This document shows positions 43,800 through 53,610 of a stretch of DNA of 64,000 nt, piece after piece (within the stretch, counting starts at the first letter, position 1; each line of letters starts with the position of its first letter). The position numbers were made by a program, and so were the translations under genes. Under the pieces are notes generated by a model. It made no database searches. It saw only the letters and a list, made by a program, of their open reading frames with translations, and had not been told where the DNA came from. Source of the stretch: Alkalihalobacillus bogoriensis ATCC BAA-922. GTDB lineage: Bacteria; Bacillota; Bacilli; Bacillales; Bacillaceae_F. The stretch lies in the NCBI RefSeq assembly GCF_000621445.1, contig NZ_JHYI01000014.1, positions 124,001-188,000 of the forward strand, read 5' to 3'.

Positions 43800-46625
43800 T
43801 TGGACCAATCACAATCAAGATATTCAAGACTTGCAAACATCACGAAACTGATTAATACAAAACTAGAATTAAGACAAGTTTTGGAACATGTTGTTACGGC
43901 TATTTCTGAGGAAATTGTTCAGTGTGATTCCGTTGGTATCTATCTGCCACAAGAAGATGGAACATTTAGAGGATACGTAGGGAAACCGGAGCTAATCAAT
44001 GGTATGTCATTAGATATGCATGTCATTGATATGGATTATGACTTACTAGCCAAACAAGTAGTAGAAACACAAACGGCCATTTACATTCCTGACACTTCAA
44101 AAGATACACGACCTGACCCTAGGGCTGTTAAGGGCTTTGGAATTAAATCATTACTTGTACTTCCTATTTCTTACGAGCAGGAACTGTTTGGACTTGTTTT
44201 TTTATTTGATTATGGGATACCGATGAATCTATCAGAAGTGGAAATACAAACGGTAGAGTCGTATGTTAATATGGCTGCCGTGGCGATACAAAATGCAAAT
44301 AATTTAACACGTAAGGAAAATTTAATTAAAGAAAAACAATTATTGCTAGATGTGACCCGTGATTTGTCGATGTGCTCGACCATGCAAGAAAGTTTAGATA
44401 AATGTTTCTATTATATTGGAAAAGTCCTACATAATTCGAATGTCGGTGTTCATTTATTGGATCCACTTGCTGGTAAAAAAATTAAACCTGCTAAATTAAG
44501 TAAAGATAGTGAGTGGTCTGAAGAAGAATGGATGAAAACGCATAATCGGATTAACGTCGACCCTGCTAATGATGAGCTATTTCGTGAAGTGATTGAGACT
44601 AGAAAAGCCATTTTAGTTCCTGATGTAACAAAAGATTCTAGACCGAATCATGAGGCGTGTAAGAAATTCGGTATTCATGGTCTATTTATGATTCCATTAG
44701 TGTCAATGGGAGAGGTCCTTGGGTTAATCGCTGTCCCCAATTTTGAGGATAAAGAGTTAATATACTCAGAAACAGATATGCAGTTAGCCCAATCCATCGT
44801 AGATGCAACTGCATCGACATTATCTAACTTGCTTTACATGGAAAAACAAGAAATTTTAATTGAGGAACGGACTTTTGAAATCACGGTAAAAAACAAAGAG
44901 CTTGAAAACGTAGTGGCAGAACTACAGCGTTTAAGCCGTGAAAAAGAATTAATTTTAAATTCAGCGGGTGAAGGTATTTTCGGACTTGACCTTGAAGGGA
45001 AGATTACGTTTTGTAATCCTGCTGGAGAAGCGATGTTAGGGTATGAACCACGCGAAATTATTGGACAATCTTCATCAATTATTTTCAAACAAACACGTAA
45101 CGAGAAAAAGACCGAAAGTTCGTCTACAATCCAAGAGTATAAAATAAATGAACATAACAATGATGACTTGTTTTTCCGTAAAGATGGCTCAGCTTTTCCA
45201 GTAGAGTATGTTATTTCTTCTATTATAGAAGGAGAAGAAGTTGTTGGGGAAGTTGTAACGTTTAAAGATATAACGATACGTAAACAAATGGAAGAGAAAA
45301 TTCGTTACCATGCTTATTATGATAGCTTAACGAATCTACCAAATCGTGTCTTACTAAAAGACCGGTTAAACCAAGGAATTAAGTATGCCCAATTAAATGA
45401 GGGGAGGCTTGCCGTTCTTTTTTTAGATTTAGACCGTTTTAAATTAATTAATGATACATTAGGACATAGCTATGGTGATTTTTTGTTACGAGAAGTAGCA
45501 AACCGCTTGCGTGAATCTGTGCCAAAAAGTGCAACCGTTTCCCGTCAAGGTGGAGACGAATTTACAATTTTTTTACCTAATATAAAAAATAAATCTGAAG
45601 TTTTGAGCACGGTTCGAAAGGTAAACGAGTCTTTTTCAAAGTCCTTTAATTTAAAGGGACATGAGGTGTATGTGAAAAGTAGTATCGGAATAAGTTTATT
45701 TCCGGAGGATGGTTTAACAACAGAAGAGCTAATTAAAAATGCGGATACCGCAATGTATAAATCAAAAGAACTATCAGGGAATAATTTTCATTTTTATAAG
45801 TCGGAAATGGCTATGCGAACATTTGACAGCATTAAACTTGAAAATGCGTTATATAAAGCGTTAGATAAAGAAGAATTAATGATTTATTATCAACCACAAA
45901 TTGATTTTCAAACAAATAGCATTATTGGAGTAGAAGCTCTTTTACGTTGGAACCATCCAACAGAAGGAATGATTCCACCAGATCGATTTATCCCCATCGC
46001 AGAAGAAACGGGGCTGATCGTGCCAATCGGAGAATGGATCTTGCGTAATGCATGTAAACAATTAAAAGAATGGCATGAACTAGGGTACCCGAAAATTAGT
46101 GTTTCAGTGAATCTTTCCGTTCGTCAATTTGAACAAAATAATTTATATTCGGTTGTTAAAAAAATTTTACATGAAGTCGGCTTGCCGCCGGAATTCCTTC
46201 ATTTAGAATTAACCGAAAATCAAATTATAAAAAACAAGGAAGTCACACTACACACAATGGAGCAATTAAAACGGTTAGGGACTCATATCTCGATTGATGA
46301 TTTTGGGACAGGCTATTCATCATTAGGATATTTGAAAAATTTTCCGATTACTACATTAAAAATAGATAAGTCGTTTGTGCAAGACATAACGACTGACCAA
46401 GATAATGCGGCAATTACAAATACGATTATTATATTAGCGCAAAATTTAAATTTACAAGTAGTTGCCGAAGGAGTCGAAACAAAAGAAGAAGCTGAATTTT
46501 TGTTATCCAGAGGTTGTTATTTAATGCAAGGGTATGTGTTCAGTCGTCCTATTATAGCTAAAGACATTGCTGAATATTATCTTTGCCAAAATAAATTACA
46601 AACAAAGGAAAGAGGAGGAGTTTGA
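43800..46625 (+). CDS. GAF-GAF-PAS-GGDEF-EAL cyclic di-GMP signalling protein
   Basis: The 941-residue soluble protein has two GAF domains (about 20-165 and 180-345), a short coiled coil, a PAS domain (about 380-490, [20 protein letters not shown]), a GGDEF domain and an EAL domain. The GGDEF motif is intact at residues 584-588. The EAL motif is intact at 712-714 (EALLRW), and DDFGTGYSS, a catalytic EAL segment, is present. Both synthesis and breakdown of cyclic di-GMP are therefore possible, tuned by small-molecule or redox input. The start is TTG, behind GGGGGAG. The stop overlaps the next ATG by one base, so it is coupled to a ThDP-dependent enzyme, which is an uncommon pairing. Confidence 0.92.
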   Translation: MDQSQSRYSRLANITKLINTKLELRQVLEHVVTAISEEIVQCDSVGIYLPQEDGTFRGYVGKPELINGMSLDMHVIDMDYDLLAKQVVETQTAIYIPDTSKDTRPDPRAVKGFGIKSLLVLPISYEQELFGLVFLFDYGIPMNLSEVEIQTVESYVNMAAVAIQNANNLTRKENLIKEKQLLLDVTRDLSMCSTMQESLDKCFYYIGKVLHNSNVGVHLLDPLAGKKIKPAKLSKDSEWSEEEWMKTHNRINVDPANDELFREVIETRKAILVPDVTKDSRPNHEACKKFGIHGLFMIPLVSMGEVLGLIAVPNFEDKELIYSETDMQLAQSIVDATASTLSNLLYMEKQEILIEERTFEITVKNKELENVVAELQRLSREKELILNSAGEGIFGLDLEGKITFCNPAGEAMLGYEPREIIGQSSSIIFKQTRNEKKTESSSTIQEYKINEHNNDDLFFRKDGSAFPVEYVISSIIEGEEVVGEVVTFKDITIRKQMEEKIRYHAYYDSLTNLPNRVLLKDRLNQGIKYAQLNEGRLAVLFLDLDRFKLINDTLGHSYGDFLLREVANRLRESVPKSATVSRQGGDEFTIFLPNIKNKSEVLSTVRKVNESFSKSFNLKGHEVYVKSSIGISLFPEDGLTTEELIKNADTAMYKSKELSGNNFHFYKSEMAMRTFDSIKLENALYKALDKEELMIYYQPQIDFQTNSIIGVEALLRWNHPTEGMIPPDRFIPIAEETGLIVPIGEWILRNACKQLKEWHELGYPKISVSVNLSVRQFEQNNLYSVVKKILHEVGLPPEFLHLELTENQIIKNKEVTLHTMEQLKRLGTHISIDDFGTGYSSLGYLKNFPITTLKIDKSFVQDITTDQDNAAITNTIIILAQNLNLQVVAEGVETKEEAEFLLSRGCYLMQGYVFSRPIIAKDIAEYYLCQNKLQTKERGGV

Positions 46626-48262
46626 TGAAAGCAGTACGATCGGTTTTAGAATATTTAAAGGCAAATGGGGTGAAGTATATTTTTGGCATACCTGCAGGTT
46701 CCGTCAATGCTTTTTTTGATGAACTATATGATATGCCAGAAATTACTCCTGTCATTACAAAGCATGAAGGAGCCGCTTCTTATATGGCGTGTGCTTATGC
46801 CAAATATTCAAACCAATTAAGTGTAAGTATCGGTTGCAGTGGACCTGGTGGAACAAATTTAGTAACCGGAGCTGCTAATGCTATGAGAGAACATTTGCCT
46901 GTCCTGTTTATTACAGGTGCTGTACCAGTAAATACAGTGGGATTAAACGCTTCTCAAGAGTTAGATGCTGAACCTATTTATCGTTCTGTGACAAAGTATA
47001 GTGTAACCGTCACAAAGGCAGAAGATTTACTTTCAGAAATTGTGAAAGCGACTGAAATCGCCGTTTCAGGTGTACCTGGTCCTGTCCATATCGCGATGCC
47101 GATTAATGTTCAACTTGAAGATGTCGCACCGGTTGATATTCCTGCTCCTCCAAAACGTGCACCAATCGTGCCAAATGCAGATACGATTGCCCAAGTAGCT
47201 AAAGCAATAGTTGAAAAGGAAAGTGGATATGTGTTTGTAGGACAAGGTGCTCGTCATGCCACTGACCAAGTGATTGAATTAGCTGAATTGTTGAATTGGC
47301 CAATAATTACTACGCCACAGGCAAAGGGACTTGTTAAAGACGACCATCCACTATTGGCTGGAATCTTTGGTTTTGCTGGTCATGAAAATGTATCGAAATA
47401 CATTAATGAGGGTGATGCAAAAGCGTTACTCGTTATTGGGTCGAGTTTAGGTGAAACGGCAACTAACAACTGGAATCAAAACTTAACAAAGGACCGTTTT
47501 ACCGTTCAGTTTGATTTTGATGAGTCAGTCTTTAACCGGAAATACAATATTGATATTCCTGTTTTTGGTGATATTCATTTGTCACTCCTTTTCCTAATTG
47601 AAGAATTAAAAAACTTAGGAGTAATGAAAAAGCAACCCATACCTGTTAAAAAACCGCAGCCTATTAATGAAGTCGTTGATTACAATACGAAAAATGTACT
47701 TGTTACATTACAAAAACAACTTCCGAAAAATACAAGGTATACGATTGATATTGGTGAATTTATGGCCTATGTCATTCACCATATGAATGTGGTAGATGAA
47801 GATTCTTTTGAAATTAATGTACACTTTGGAGCAATGGGAAGTGGGATTGGTTCAGCAATTGGTTCAAAGTTCGCAGACCCAAACCGACCAGTTGTTTGTA
47901 TTACCGGAGACGGTTGTTTCTTTATGCATGGAATGGAAATTTTAACAGCTAAAGAATATAATCTTCCTATTTTGTTCGTTGTCATGAATAACGCTCGACT
48001 TGGAATGGTCTATCACGGACATTCTCTGCAATACAAACGAGCGCACGCAAGCTTTGAACAAAAACCAATGAGTATTGCTGCAATGGCAGAGGCGATGGAT
48101 ATTCCGAGTTTCCGCGTAGAAAAGATGGAAGACTTAACGGCGGAAATGGTTGACCGTCTTGTACACTTAAAAGGCCCCACTTTGGTAGAAATTGCACTTG
48201 TGGATAACAATGTCCCGCCAATGGGAGACCGTGTGAAGTTTTTATCATCCTTTGGTAAATAA
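46625..48262 (+). CDS. Thiamine-diphosphate-dependent decarboxylase/synthase (ALS/benzoylformate decarboxylase-like)
   Basis: The ATG at 46625 follows GAGGAGG, giving 545 residues. It has the three-domain layout of the pyruvate-oxidase-like ThDP family. The Pyr domain carries the activating glutamate E48 (KHEGAASYMA). The middle domain includes YVFVGQGARHATDQ. The PP domain has the ThDP-Mg motif starting GDGCFFMHGMEI and ending VVMNN. Family members include acetolactate synthase, benzoylformate decarboxylase and glyoxylate carboligase. The exact reaction cannot be told; no FAD-specific or ALS small-subunit gene is near. Tight coupling to the GGDEF-EAL gene suggests joint expression. Confidence 0.85.
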   Translation: MKAVRSVLEYLKANGVKYIFGIPAGSVNAFFDELYDMPEITPVITKHEGAASYMACAYAKYSNQLSVSIGCSGPGGTNLVTGAANAMREHLPVLFITGAVPVNTVGLNASQELDAEPIYRSVTKYSVTVTKAEDLLSEIVKATEIAVSGVPGPVHIAMPINVQLEDVAPVDIPAPPKRAPIVPNADTIAQVAKAIVEKESGYVFVGQGARHATDQVIELAELLNWPIITTPQAKGLVKDDHPLLAGIFGFAGHENVSKYINEGDAKALLVIGSSLGETATNNWNQNLTKDRFTVQFDFDESVFNRKYNIDIPVFGDIHLSLLFLIEELKNLGVMKKQPIPVKKPQPINEVVDYNTKNVLVTLQKQLPKNTRYTIDIGEFMAYVIHHMNVVDEDSFEINVHFGAMGSGIGSAIGSKFADPNRPVVCITGDGCFFMHGMEILTAKEYNLPILFVVMNNARLGMVYHGHSLQYKRAHASFEQKPMSIAAMAEAMDIPSFRVEKMEDLTAEMVDRLVHLKGPTLVEIALVDNNVPPMGDRVKFLSSFGK

Positions 48263-48276
48263 AAGGGCGATAAGAT

Positions 48277-48327
48277 ACGGGGATGTATAAAAGGGTAAGA
48301 TTAACCTTTTATACATCCCCGTTTTTG
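48277..48327 (+). terminator. Terminator of the GGDEF-EAL/ThDP operon
   Basis: ACGGGGATGTATAAAAGG and CCTTTTATACATCCCCGT form a long stem, followed by TTTTG. Confidence 0.92.
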
Positions 48328-48335
48328 TTGAAGGA

Positions 48336-48393
48336 TAAGAAAATATAGGTCTAGCAGTGAAGCTTTAAAACGAAAAGACGCTCCGCGTTTTTC
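48336..48393. repeat. R2 terminator-like module, short solitary copy
   Basis: TATAGGTCTAGCAGTGAAGCTTT is joined directly to AAAACGAAAAGACGCTCCGCG and a T-run; the middle of the module is missing. It sits between converging genes, and its right end abuts the stop of the minus-strand gene, as in all full R2 copies. Confidence 0.7.
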
Positions 48394-49140
48394 TTATAGT
48401 AAACGTGAATAGTTTGCTTGATTGAATTTTATAATCGTCCCCATTGTTTGCACTTTATAATCATCTGCGACAGATTCACCTGTAGGGTTTGTGTAATGGC
48501 ATTCTCCCACTTCTTCATCATACAGGAAACCTAATGGAGAAAGTGCTTGTTGGAGTTCTACTGGAATAGCTTTTTTACCATAATGGTCAATGAAATATTC
48601 GGTAGGGATAATTCGAACATCGACATCTTTAAAGCCAGTATGGACGACAAATAAATCTGTTGGATATGTTGAAATCCATTGTCCTTTTGAATATAAGGCA
48701 ATTCCTGTACCTTCTAATGAAGCGATGCCTTTTAAGTTAATGCCAAAAATATAATTGACTAGTTCACGAATATTCAAGGGTAGCTGCTGATCTCTTGCGA
48801 CTTGAATTTGCCAATCAATAACTGCTTTTGAGTCTTGGGCAATACTTTCATCAGTAACAACCAAGGATGGAATAACGATTGACGTCGTTGCCCGCTGATA
48901 AGTCGGTACTTCATCAAGACGGATGTTAAAGATTTCTTTAACGATCATAAAGACATCTGAACTTGTGATTGTAGGGAAAAGGAAAGTTGTGTAATGATCC
49001 ATTGCGTCTACTTTTGAGAGGGATAGAGCTTTTTGTTCTATTTTCTCTGACGAAATCGTTTCTTTTTCAGTGGCTTGTACACTTTGTTTCAAGATCGATA
49101 ACACTTCTAAACTATATTGAGGTAGAACTGATTGAGGCAT
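48394..49140 (-). CDS. Unrecognised soluble protein of 248 residues
   Basis: I start this at ATG 49140, behind AGGAGTGGG; the longer frame to 49170 has no ribosome site. No known family is recognised. The protein is soluble, without signal peptide or membrane segments. It is mixed alpha/beta by appearance: FLFPTITSSDVFMIVKEIFN, TTSIVIPSLVVTDESIAQDS, LEGTGIALYSKGQWISTYPT, FKDVDVRIIPTEYFIDHYGK. It has features of a substrate- or phage-like domain but none strong enough to name. It is monocistronic, between the ThDP operon and the NmrA-like gene. Confidence 0.65.
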   Translation of the reverse strand: MPQSVLPQYSLEVLSILKQSVQATEKETISSEKIEQKALSLSKVDAMDHYTTFLFPTITSSDVFMIVKEIFNIRLDEVPTYQRATTSIVIPSLVVTDESIAQDSKAVIDWQIQVARDQQLPLNIRELVNYIFGINLKGIASLEGTGIALYSKGQWISTYPTDLFVVHTGFKDVDVRIIPTEYFIDHYGKKAIPVELQQALSPLGFLYDEEVGECHYTNPTGESVADDYKVQTMGTIIKFNQANYSRLL

Positions 49141-49313
49141 TCTTTTCCCACTCCTATCGTGATTTATCATCGTACACTATGATATAAAATGGTAAATTCT
49201 ATCATTATTATAACCGATTTACTAGATGCTGGGGTAGAGAATATAAAGTTTTTTTGCAACCGCTAATACGAGTTACTCGTAAAGGTAGGTAAGAAAAGAT
49301 GAGGAGTTGGCAT

Positions 49314-49943
49314 ATGACAAACTGTGTTGCAATCATTGGTGGTAATGGAAAAGTGGGAAAGTATATAGTGGAGCAGGCAATAGAAAAAGGCTACCGTGTG
49401 CGAGTGCTCTCTCGAAACCCAAAGCAAGTGCATGTCGTCGACGAAAGAGTAACCGTCATAAAAGGTGATGCAAGAAATTATGAAGCTATTGCACAACTTC
49501 TTCGAGGAAGTGATGTTGTCATTAATACAATAGGTCAACCAAAAGGAGAACGAGCAATTTTTTCAGAAGTGACAAGCCAGATACTTATTGCTATGAAACA
49601 GGAAAATGTCAATCGGTATATTACCGTAGCAGGCGGTTCACTTACGTTAGAAGGAGATAAGAAAACATTGATTAATAGAATTGGTGCAACACTATTTAAA
49701 CTGCTGTTTCCTAAAATGATAAAAGATAAAGAGAAAGAAGTAGAGCTGTTAAAAAAAAGTGATATAGATTGGACTGTCGTTAGGCTTCCATTTATTGTTG
49801 ACCAACAAGAAGTAAAGGTGATAAAAGAAGATCTTTTAAATATGCCAGGCACAAAAATGACGAGCCGAGATGTTGCTACATTTTTATTAAGGCAAATTGA
49901 TAACAAGATGTACATTCGTAAGCACCCTTTTGTTTCCAATTAG
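49314..49943 (+). CDS. NmrA/NAD(P)-binding Rossmann-fold protein (atypical SDR)
   Basis: The ATG at 49314 follows GAGGAG, giving 209 residues; the in-frame ATG at 49299 overlaps that site. The N-terminus VAIIGGNGKVGKYIVEQAIEKG is an NAD(P)-binding loop (GGNGKVG, a GxxGxxG form). SDVVINTIGQ follows at the end of strand 4. The catalytic YxxxK of classic SDRs is not in its usual place, as in NmrA-like and flavin-reductase-like members. The protein may be a redox sensor or reductase. It stands alone, before the MoxR operon on the same strand, with about 100 bases between them. Confidence 0.82.
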   Translation: MTNCVAIIGGNGKVGKYIVEQAIEKGYRVRVLSRNPKQVHVVDERVTVIKGDARNYEAIAQLLRGSDVVINTIGQPKGERAIFSEVTSQILIAMKQENVNRYITVAGGSLTLEGDKKTLINRIGATLFKLLFPKMIKDKEKEVELLKKSDIDWTVVRLPFIVDQQEVKVIKEDLLNMPGTKMTSRDVATFLLRQIDNKMYIRKHPFVSN

Positions 49944-50042
49944 TAAAAGTGCTTAGAACACAATGGTTCAATGGAAAGTAAGAGTGTAATGTGTTAATCT
50001 ATTACAAAAATGGTAGGTCTATTACCGGTGTTGGAGGTTTCT

Positions 50043-50996
50043 ATGGACGTTGGGAGAAAGCTTGTAGAAGTAAAGAAAGCGATCGGTAATGTACTGGTAG
50101 GAAAAGAAAAGATAACTGAATTGCTATTCATTGCTATGTTATGTCGTGGGCATGTGTTACTAGAGGATGTTCCAGGAACCGGAAAAACGGTACTTGCAAA
50201 AACGTTAGCTAAATTATGTGAAGCAAAATTCCGTCGCATTCAATTTACACCAGATGTGTTGCCGAGTGATGTTACGGGAATTCAGTTTTTTAATCCGAAA
50301 GAGCAAGAGTTTCAGTTGCGACCCGGCCCAGTCATGACGAACATATTACTAGCGGATGAAATCAACCGGGCTACACCAAGAACTCAATCAAGTTTATTGG
50401 AAGTGATGGAGGAAGGGCAAGTAACGATTGATGGGGAAACATTAAAAATTCCAACCCCATTCATTGTGATTGCAACGCAAAATCCAATCGACTCGCAACA
50501 AGGAACGTTTGCTTTACCAGAAGCACAAATGGATCGGTTTTTATTGCAAATGAAAGTCGGATATCCGAATATTGAACAAGAACAACAAATGTTGCATATG
50601 TATAAGGAAGAAAATCCGTTTGAATCATTGAATGTTGTTTTTACAATTGAAGAGTTGATAAAGATGCAACAAGAGATGAAACGAGTACAGTTATCTGAAG
50701 ATGTTGAGAAATATTTGTTACATATAGTGAGAGAAACAAGGCAATCTGCTCTTGTCGAAGTAGGAGCAAGCCCACGTGGAACACTTGCACTTATGCGCGC
50801 ATCTCAAGCGAAAGCATTCATTGCAGGAAGGTCATTTGTTACTCCTAACGATGTAAAAGAAATGGCGAGGTATGTATTACCGCACCGCCTCGTATTATCA
50901 ATTGAAGGGTCCATGCGAAAAACGAAACAGCAAGTATTAGCAGATATTTTAGAGAAAGTGGAAGTTCCAGTTGAATCTGGGGCGGTGCAATCATGA
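50043..50996 (+). CDS. MoxR-family AAA+ ATPase
   Basis: The ATG at 50043, four bases after TTGGAGGT, gives 317 residues; the longer frame from 50010 lacks a site. MoxR proteins are AAA+ ATPases that act as chaperones, often for proteins with von Willebrand or DUF58 domains. Walker A is EDVPGTGKTVLAKTLAK (about residues 36-52), Walker B LLADEINRATPRTQ, and the sensor region is IATQNPIDSQQGTF. The end overlaps the DUF58 gene by four bases. Operon order MoxR-DUF58-membrane protein is widespread in bacteria and resembles yeaC-yeaD-yebA of B. subtilis. Confidence 0.93.
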   Translation: MDVGRKLVEVKKAIGNVLVGKEKITELLFIAMLCRGHVLLEDVPGTGKTVLAKTLAKLCEAKFRRIQFTPDVLPSDVTGIQFFNPKEQEFQLRPGPVMTNILLADEINRATPRTQSSLLEVMEEGQVTIDGETLKIPTPFIVIATQNPIDSQQGTFALPEAQMDRFLLQMKVGYPNIEQEQQMLHMYKEENPFESLNVVFTIEELIKMQQEMKRVQLSEDVEKYLLHIVRETRQSALVEVGASPRGTLALMRASQAKAFIAGRSFVTPNDVKEMARYVLPHRLVLSIEGSMRKTKQQVLADILEKVEVPVESGAVQS

Positions 50997-52201
50997 ACTG
51001 GACAGAAGAAGTGATTGTTCCAAAGGTTTACCATTATTTAATGTGGTCTATTCCTTTGCTTGGCCTGTTTGTTATCTTTTCGAAATCACCATGGCTTTTT
51101 AGTTTATTCGTGTTATTCTCATGTTTTTTATGGTTAAATTCAGTGTATGTAAAGAAGATGCGTCATTATGTATCCATTCCAGCGAAGAAAACGACGGTTC
51201 GGATGTTTCCAGGAGATGAGGATATCCTCTCTATTCCGGTCGTAAATCAGTCATTTCTTCCAGTTTCCTATGCAGAAATGACATTTTTTGTTTATGCTCC
51301 TGATGAATCGATAGAAGTGGTAGGACAAACGCAAAACAAGCAAAGTGTTTACAAGTATCCGGTCGTCATTCCTAGTAAAAAACATATAATCCATAAAACA
51401 AGGATAAAGGCTGTAAAAAGAGGGGTTGTCCAGCTTCGTACAATCGAGTTAGAAGTATTTGATTTTTGTAAGTTAGGAAAAAATCGTCTCCAATATCGCG
51501 GTGGGTTTCGAGGAGAAATGATTGTGTACCCTAGCTTAAAACCAGTTTCCGGTTTGACGAATATATCATTTCATACTCAAGGTGAGAGACCGACTAAACA
51601 TTCATTACATGAAGATGTTATGAGTCCTAGGGGGATACGAAGCTATGTTCCAAGTGATCCTTTTAATCGAATTAACTGGAAAGCTTCAGCAAGGACAAAA
51701 GAGTTACAAACAAAATTGTATGAAATGACAACAATAACAAAGTGGTGTTTCCTCGTAAACTTGAAAAATCCTGTTCATAATAACCAAATGGTGGATAACC
51801 TAGAACAAATGATAAGCCATTTAGCATTTGCATGTCATTATGCAACGAAACAACATATTGCTTATGAAATATACTTGAATATAAGAAGTGCCACGAATCC
51901 CGTCGTCCATTTGTCATACGGAACGGGAAAAGAACAGTTAGCCAAAGTGTTGGAAGTATTAGCGCGGGTTAACACGAATGCCATGGTAACGAGTACCTTG
52001 GAAATGATGCATTATGCTAGGAAAAATCAAAATGAACAAAATGTTTTTCTCTATGTTGGTCCAATTGCAGGAGAGGCTGGCAGTGAATTACGGACATGGA
52101 TGAAAAAGGGGGCTACGGTTTACCATATCCGATCTGAAGAAGAAGTAGGTCAAGTCGTAACCATTGGGGGTGGCCAAGATGAAATGGCGGAATGTAAGTA
52201 G
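50993..52201 (+). CDS. DUF58 domain protein, partner of MoxR
   Basis: The 402-residue protein starts with two hydrophobic segments (about residues 10-50), then a soluble domain. The DUF58 signature is GIRSYVPSDPFNRINWKASARTKELQTKL in two parts (about residues 200-245). The family is thought to be clients or adaptors of MoxR, tied to membrane or cell-envelope complexes. It overlaps both neighbours (four bases with moxR, 23 with the next gene), so the three genes are translationally coupled. Function is inferred from neighbours only. Confidence 0.9.
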   Translation: MNWTEEVIVPKVYHYLMWSIPLLGLFVIFSKSPWLFSLFVLFSCFLWLNSVYVKKMRHYVSIPAKKTTVRMFPGDEDILSIPVVNQSFLPVSYAEMTFFVYAPDESIEVVGQTQNKQSVYKYPVVIPSKKHIIHKTRIKAVKRGVVQLRTIELEVFDFCKLGKNRLQYRGGFRGEMIVYPSLKPVSGLTNISFHTQGERPTKHSLHEDVMSPRGIRSYVPSDPFNRINWKASARTKELQTKLYEMTTITKWCFLVNLKNPVHNNQMVDNLEQMISHLAFACHYATKQHIAYEIYLNIRSATNPVVHLSYGTGKEQLAKVLEVLARVNTNAMVTSTLEMMHYARKNQNEQNVFLYVGPIAGEAGSELRTWMKKGATVYHIRSEEEVGQVVTIGGGQDEMAECK

Positions 52202-53381
52202 TTCTCTCATTCTTTTAATTGAAATAACGTTCCTCTATCTCGTTTTTCTCCCCTTTTATATGACAGCAGGTACGGTTCCCCCTGTTTTTCCGCTTCTAAT
52301 TATATTGGTATGTGCTTATTATTTAAATCATGTTCTATTAAAAAAATGGAATAGTAAAAAGGTTGGTTTCATCACCATTCCAGTTATAGCCGTACTTGCT
52401 TTTATAGTGGGTTTTTATTATATAGTAGCAATCCTATTAGCTGGATATTTATTTTGGAGAATTGTTGCGACTATAGAAGGAGAAACAGAGGCATGGCATC
52501 TATTTTTCACGACGCTAATTGTTGGTGTCGTGTTCTATTTACATTTTTTTTCGCTAGAAAATAATTATTTGTTTTTATTACTCGTTGTCATTCAATTTTT
52601 GCTTGTCATTTCTTTGAAATCTTTTCAATCGCCAGTAAGTGTAGAGTTTACTCATAGAGACCGACATTCTTTTATCGGCTGGAATTTTAGTGTTCTTTTT
52701 ATTCTCGTCGTTATAACAGCGATAGGCTGGGCCGTTTATGCTTTTTTTGTTCATATTATTTTGTATGTCATGCAAGTCATTGTATTTTTGTATACATTAT
52801 TATCAATCCCAGTGTTTTACATTATAGAATTATTTGTTAGAGAAAACGAAGTCATGGAAGAAGGGGAGAGAGCAGAATCTTTACAAGAAGGGCTAGAAGA
52901 TGATGCTTCACAATTATTAGAAATTCTCCCACATTTCGGTTGGGTGGAGATGGTTGGATCACTTCTGTTGTGGGGAATTTTTCTTACCATTGCTGTCTCT
53001 TTCACTCTGAGGGTACTTAAGAAGAGACGAGCAGTTCGCTTTCAATCGGAAAATACAATAGTATATGATGGAGATAATGATGTAGAAGAACTTAATAACA
53101 CCTCATCGTTTTGGCGACGAAAAAAACCGAAACATGAAGTGAGAAAGTTATTACTTGGGCTAGAATTAACAGCTAGAAAAAAGGGAATCGGAAGAAAGCA
53201 AGGACAAACGCTTGAAGAATGGCTTTTGCATCTACCCTTACATGATGATGAGCATAAGCGGGAAATTATTAACACGTATACGAAAGTGAGATATGGTCAT
53301 AAACATGTTTCAAAGGAAGAACAAAAACAATATGCTCAACATATTCTTGCGGTAAAACAACAGTGGAAAGACATATTGTAA
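52179..53381 (+). CDS. Multi-pass membrane protein with C-terminal DUF4129-like domain
   Basis: I start this at ATG 52179, after GGGGGTGG, giving 400 residues. About six membrane segments fill the first 215 residues, with one more near 265-285. The C-terminal soluble part (about 325-400) resembles DUF4129: EVRKLLLGLELTARKKGIGR, QTLEEWLL and YTKVRYGHKHV. In many Bacillus the third gene of this operon is a transglutaminase-fold protein with a DUF4129 end. Here the transglutaminase domain (Cys-His-Asp) is not visible, so only the membrane part and DUF4129 remain. It may be the anchor for the MoxR/DUF58 pair. Confidence 0.78.
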   Translation: MKWRNVSSSLILLIEITFLYLVFLPFYMTAGTVPPVFPLLIILVCAYYLNHVLLKKWNSKKVGFITIPVIAVLAFIVGFYYIVAILLAGYLFWRIVATIEGETEAWHLFFTTLIVGVVFYLHFFSLENNYLFLLLVVIQFLLVISLKSFQSPVSVEFTHRDRHSFIGWNFSVLFILVVITAIGWAVYAFFVHIILYVMQVIVFLYTLLSIPVFYIIELFVRENEVMEEGERAESLQEGLEDDASQLLEILPHFGWVEMVGSLLLWGIFLTIAVSFTLRVLKKRRAVRFQSENTIVYDGDNDVEELNNTSSFWRRKKPKHEVRKLLLGLELTARKKGIGRKQGQTLEEWLLHLPLHDDEHKREIINTYTKVRYGHKHVSKEEQKQYAQHILAVKQQWKDIL

Positions 53382-53391
53382 TGGAGGAATT

Positions 53392-53583
53392 ATGTATATA
53401 CTGCTTATATTTGTATTTGCTGTTTGTTTATTTTCATTGATTTTTACATTATCATTAACAAAAACAGAAGATACAGAATACACGGGAAAAAAGAGTTTGA
53501 ACAATCAGTTATGGATTTATGTTATTCTACTGCCTATTATTGTTATTGTCCTTTTGCTCGTCTGTTGGCTTTTTATTTTTTGA
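53392..53583 (+). CDS. Small two-helix membrane protein (63 residues), end of the MoxR operon
   Basis: TGGAGGAATT stands directly before the ATG, an excellent ribosome site, and the frame starts ten bases after the DUF4129 gene. The protein has two hydrophobic segments, MYILLIFVFAVCLFSLIFTL and WIYVILLPIIVIVLLLVCWL, with a polar linker of about 20 residues. No family is recognised. Position and ribosome site make it a real gene, probably a small subunit of the membrane complex made by this operon. Confidence 0.7.
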   Translation: MYILLIFVFAVCLFSLIFTLSLTKTEDTEYTGKKSLNNQLWIYVILLPIIVIVLLLVCWLFIF

Positions 53584-53610
53584 TAAGAAGGTTTTCACAT
53601 AAGGAGCGTT

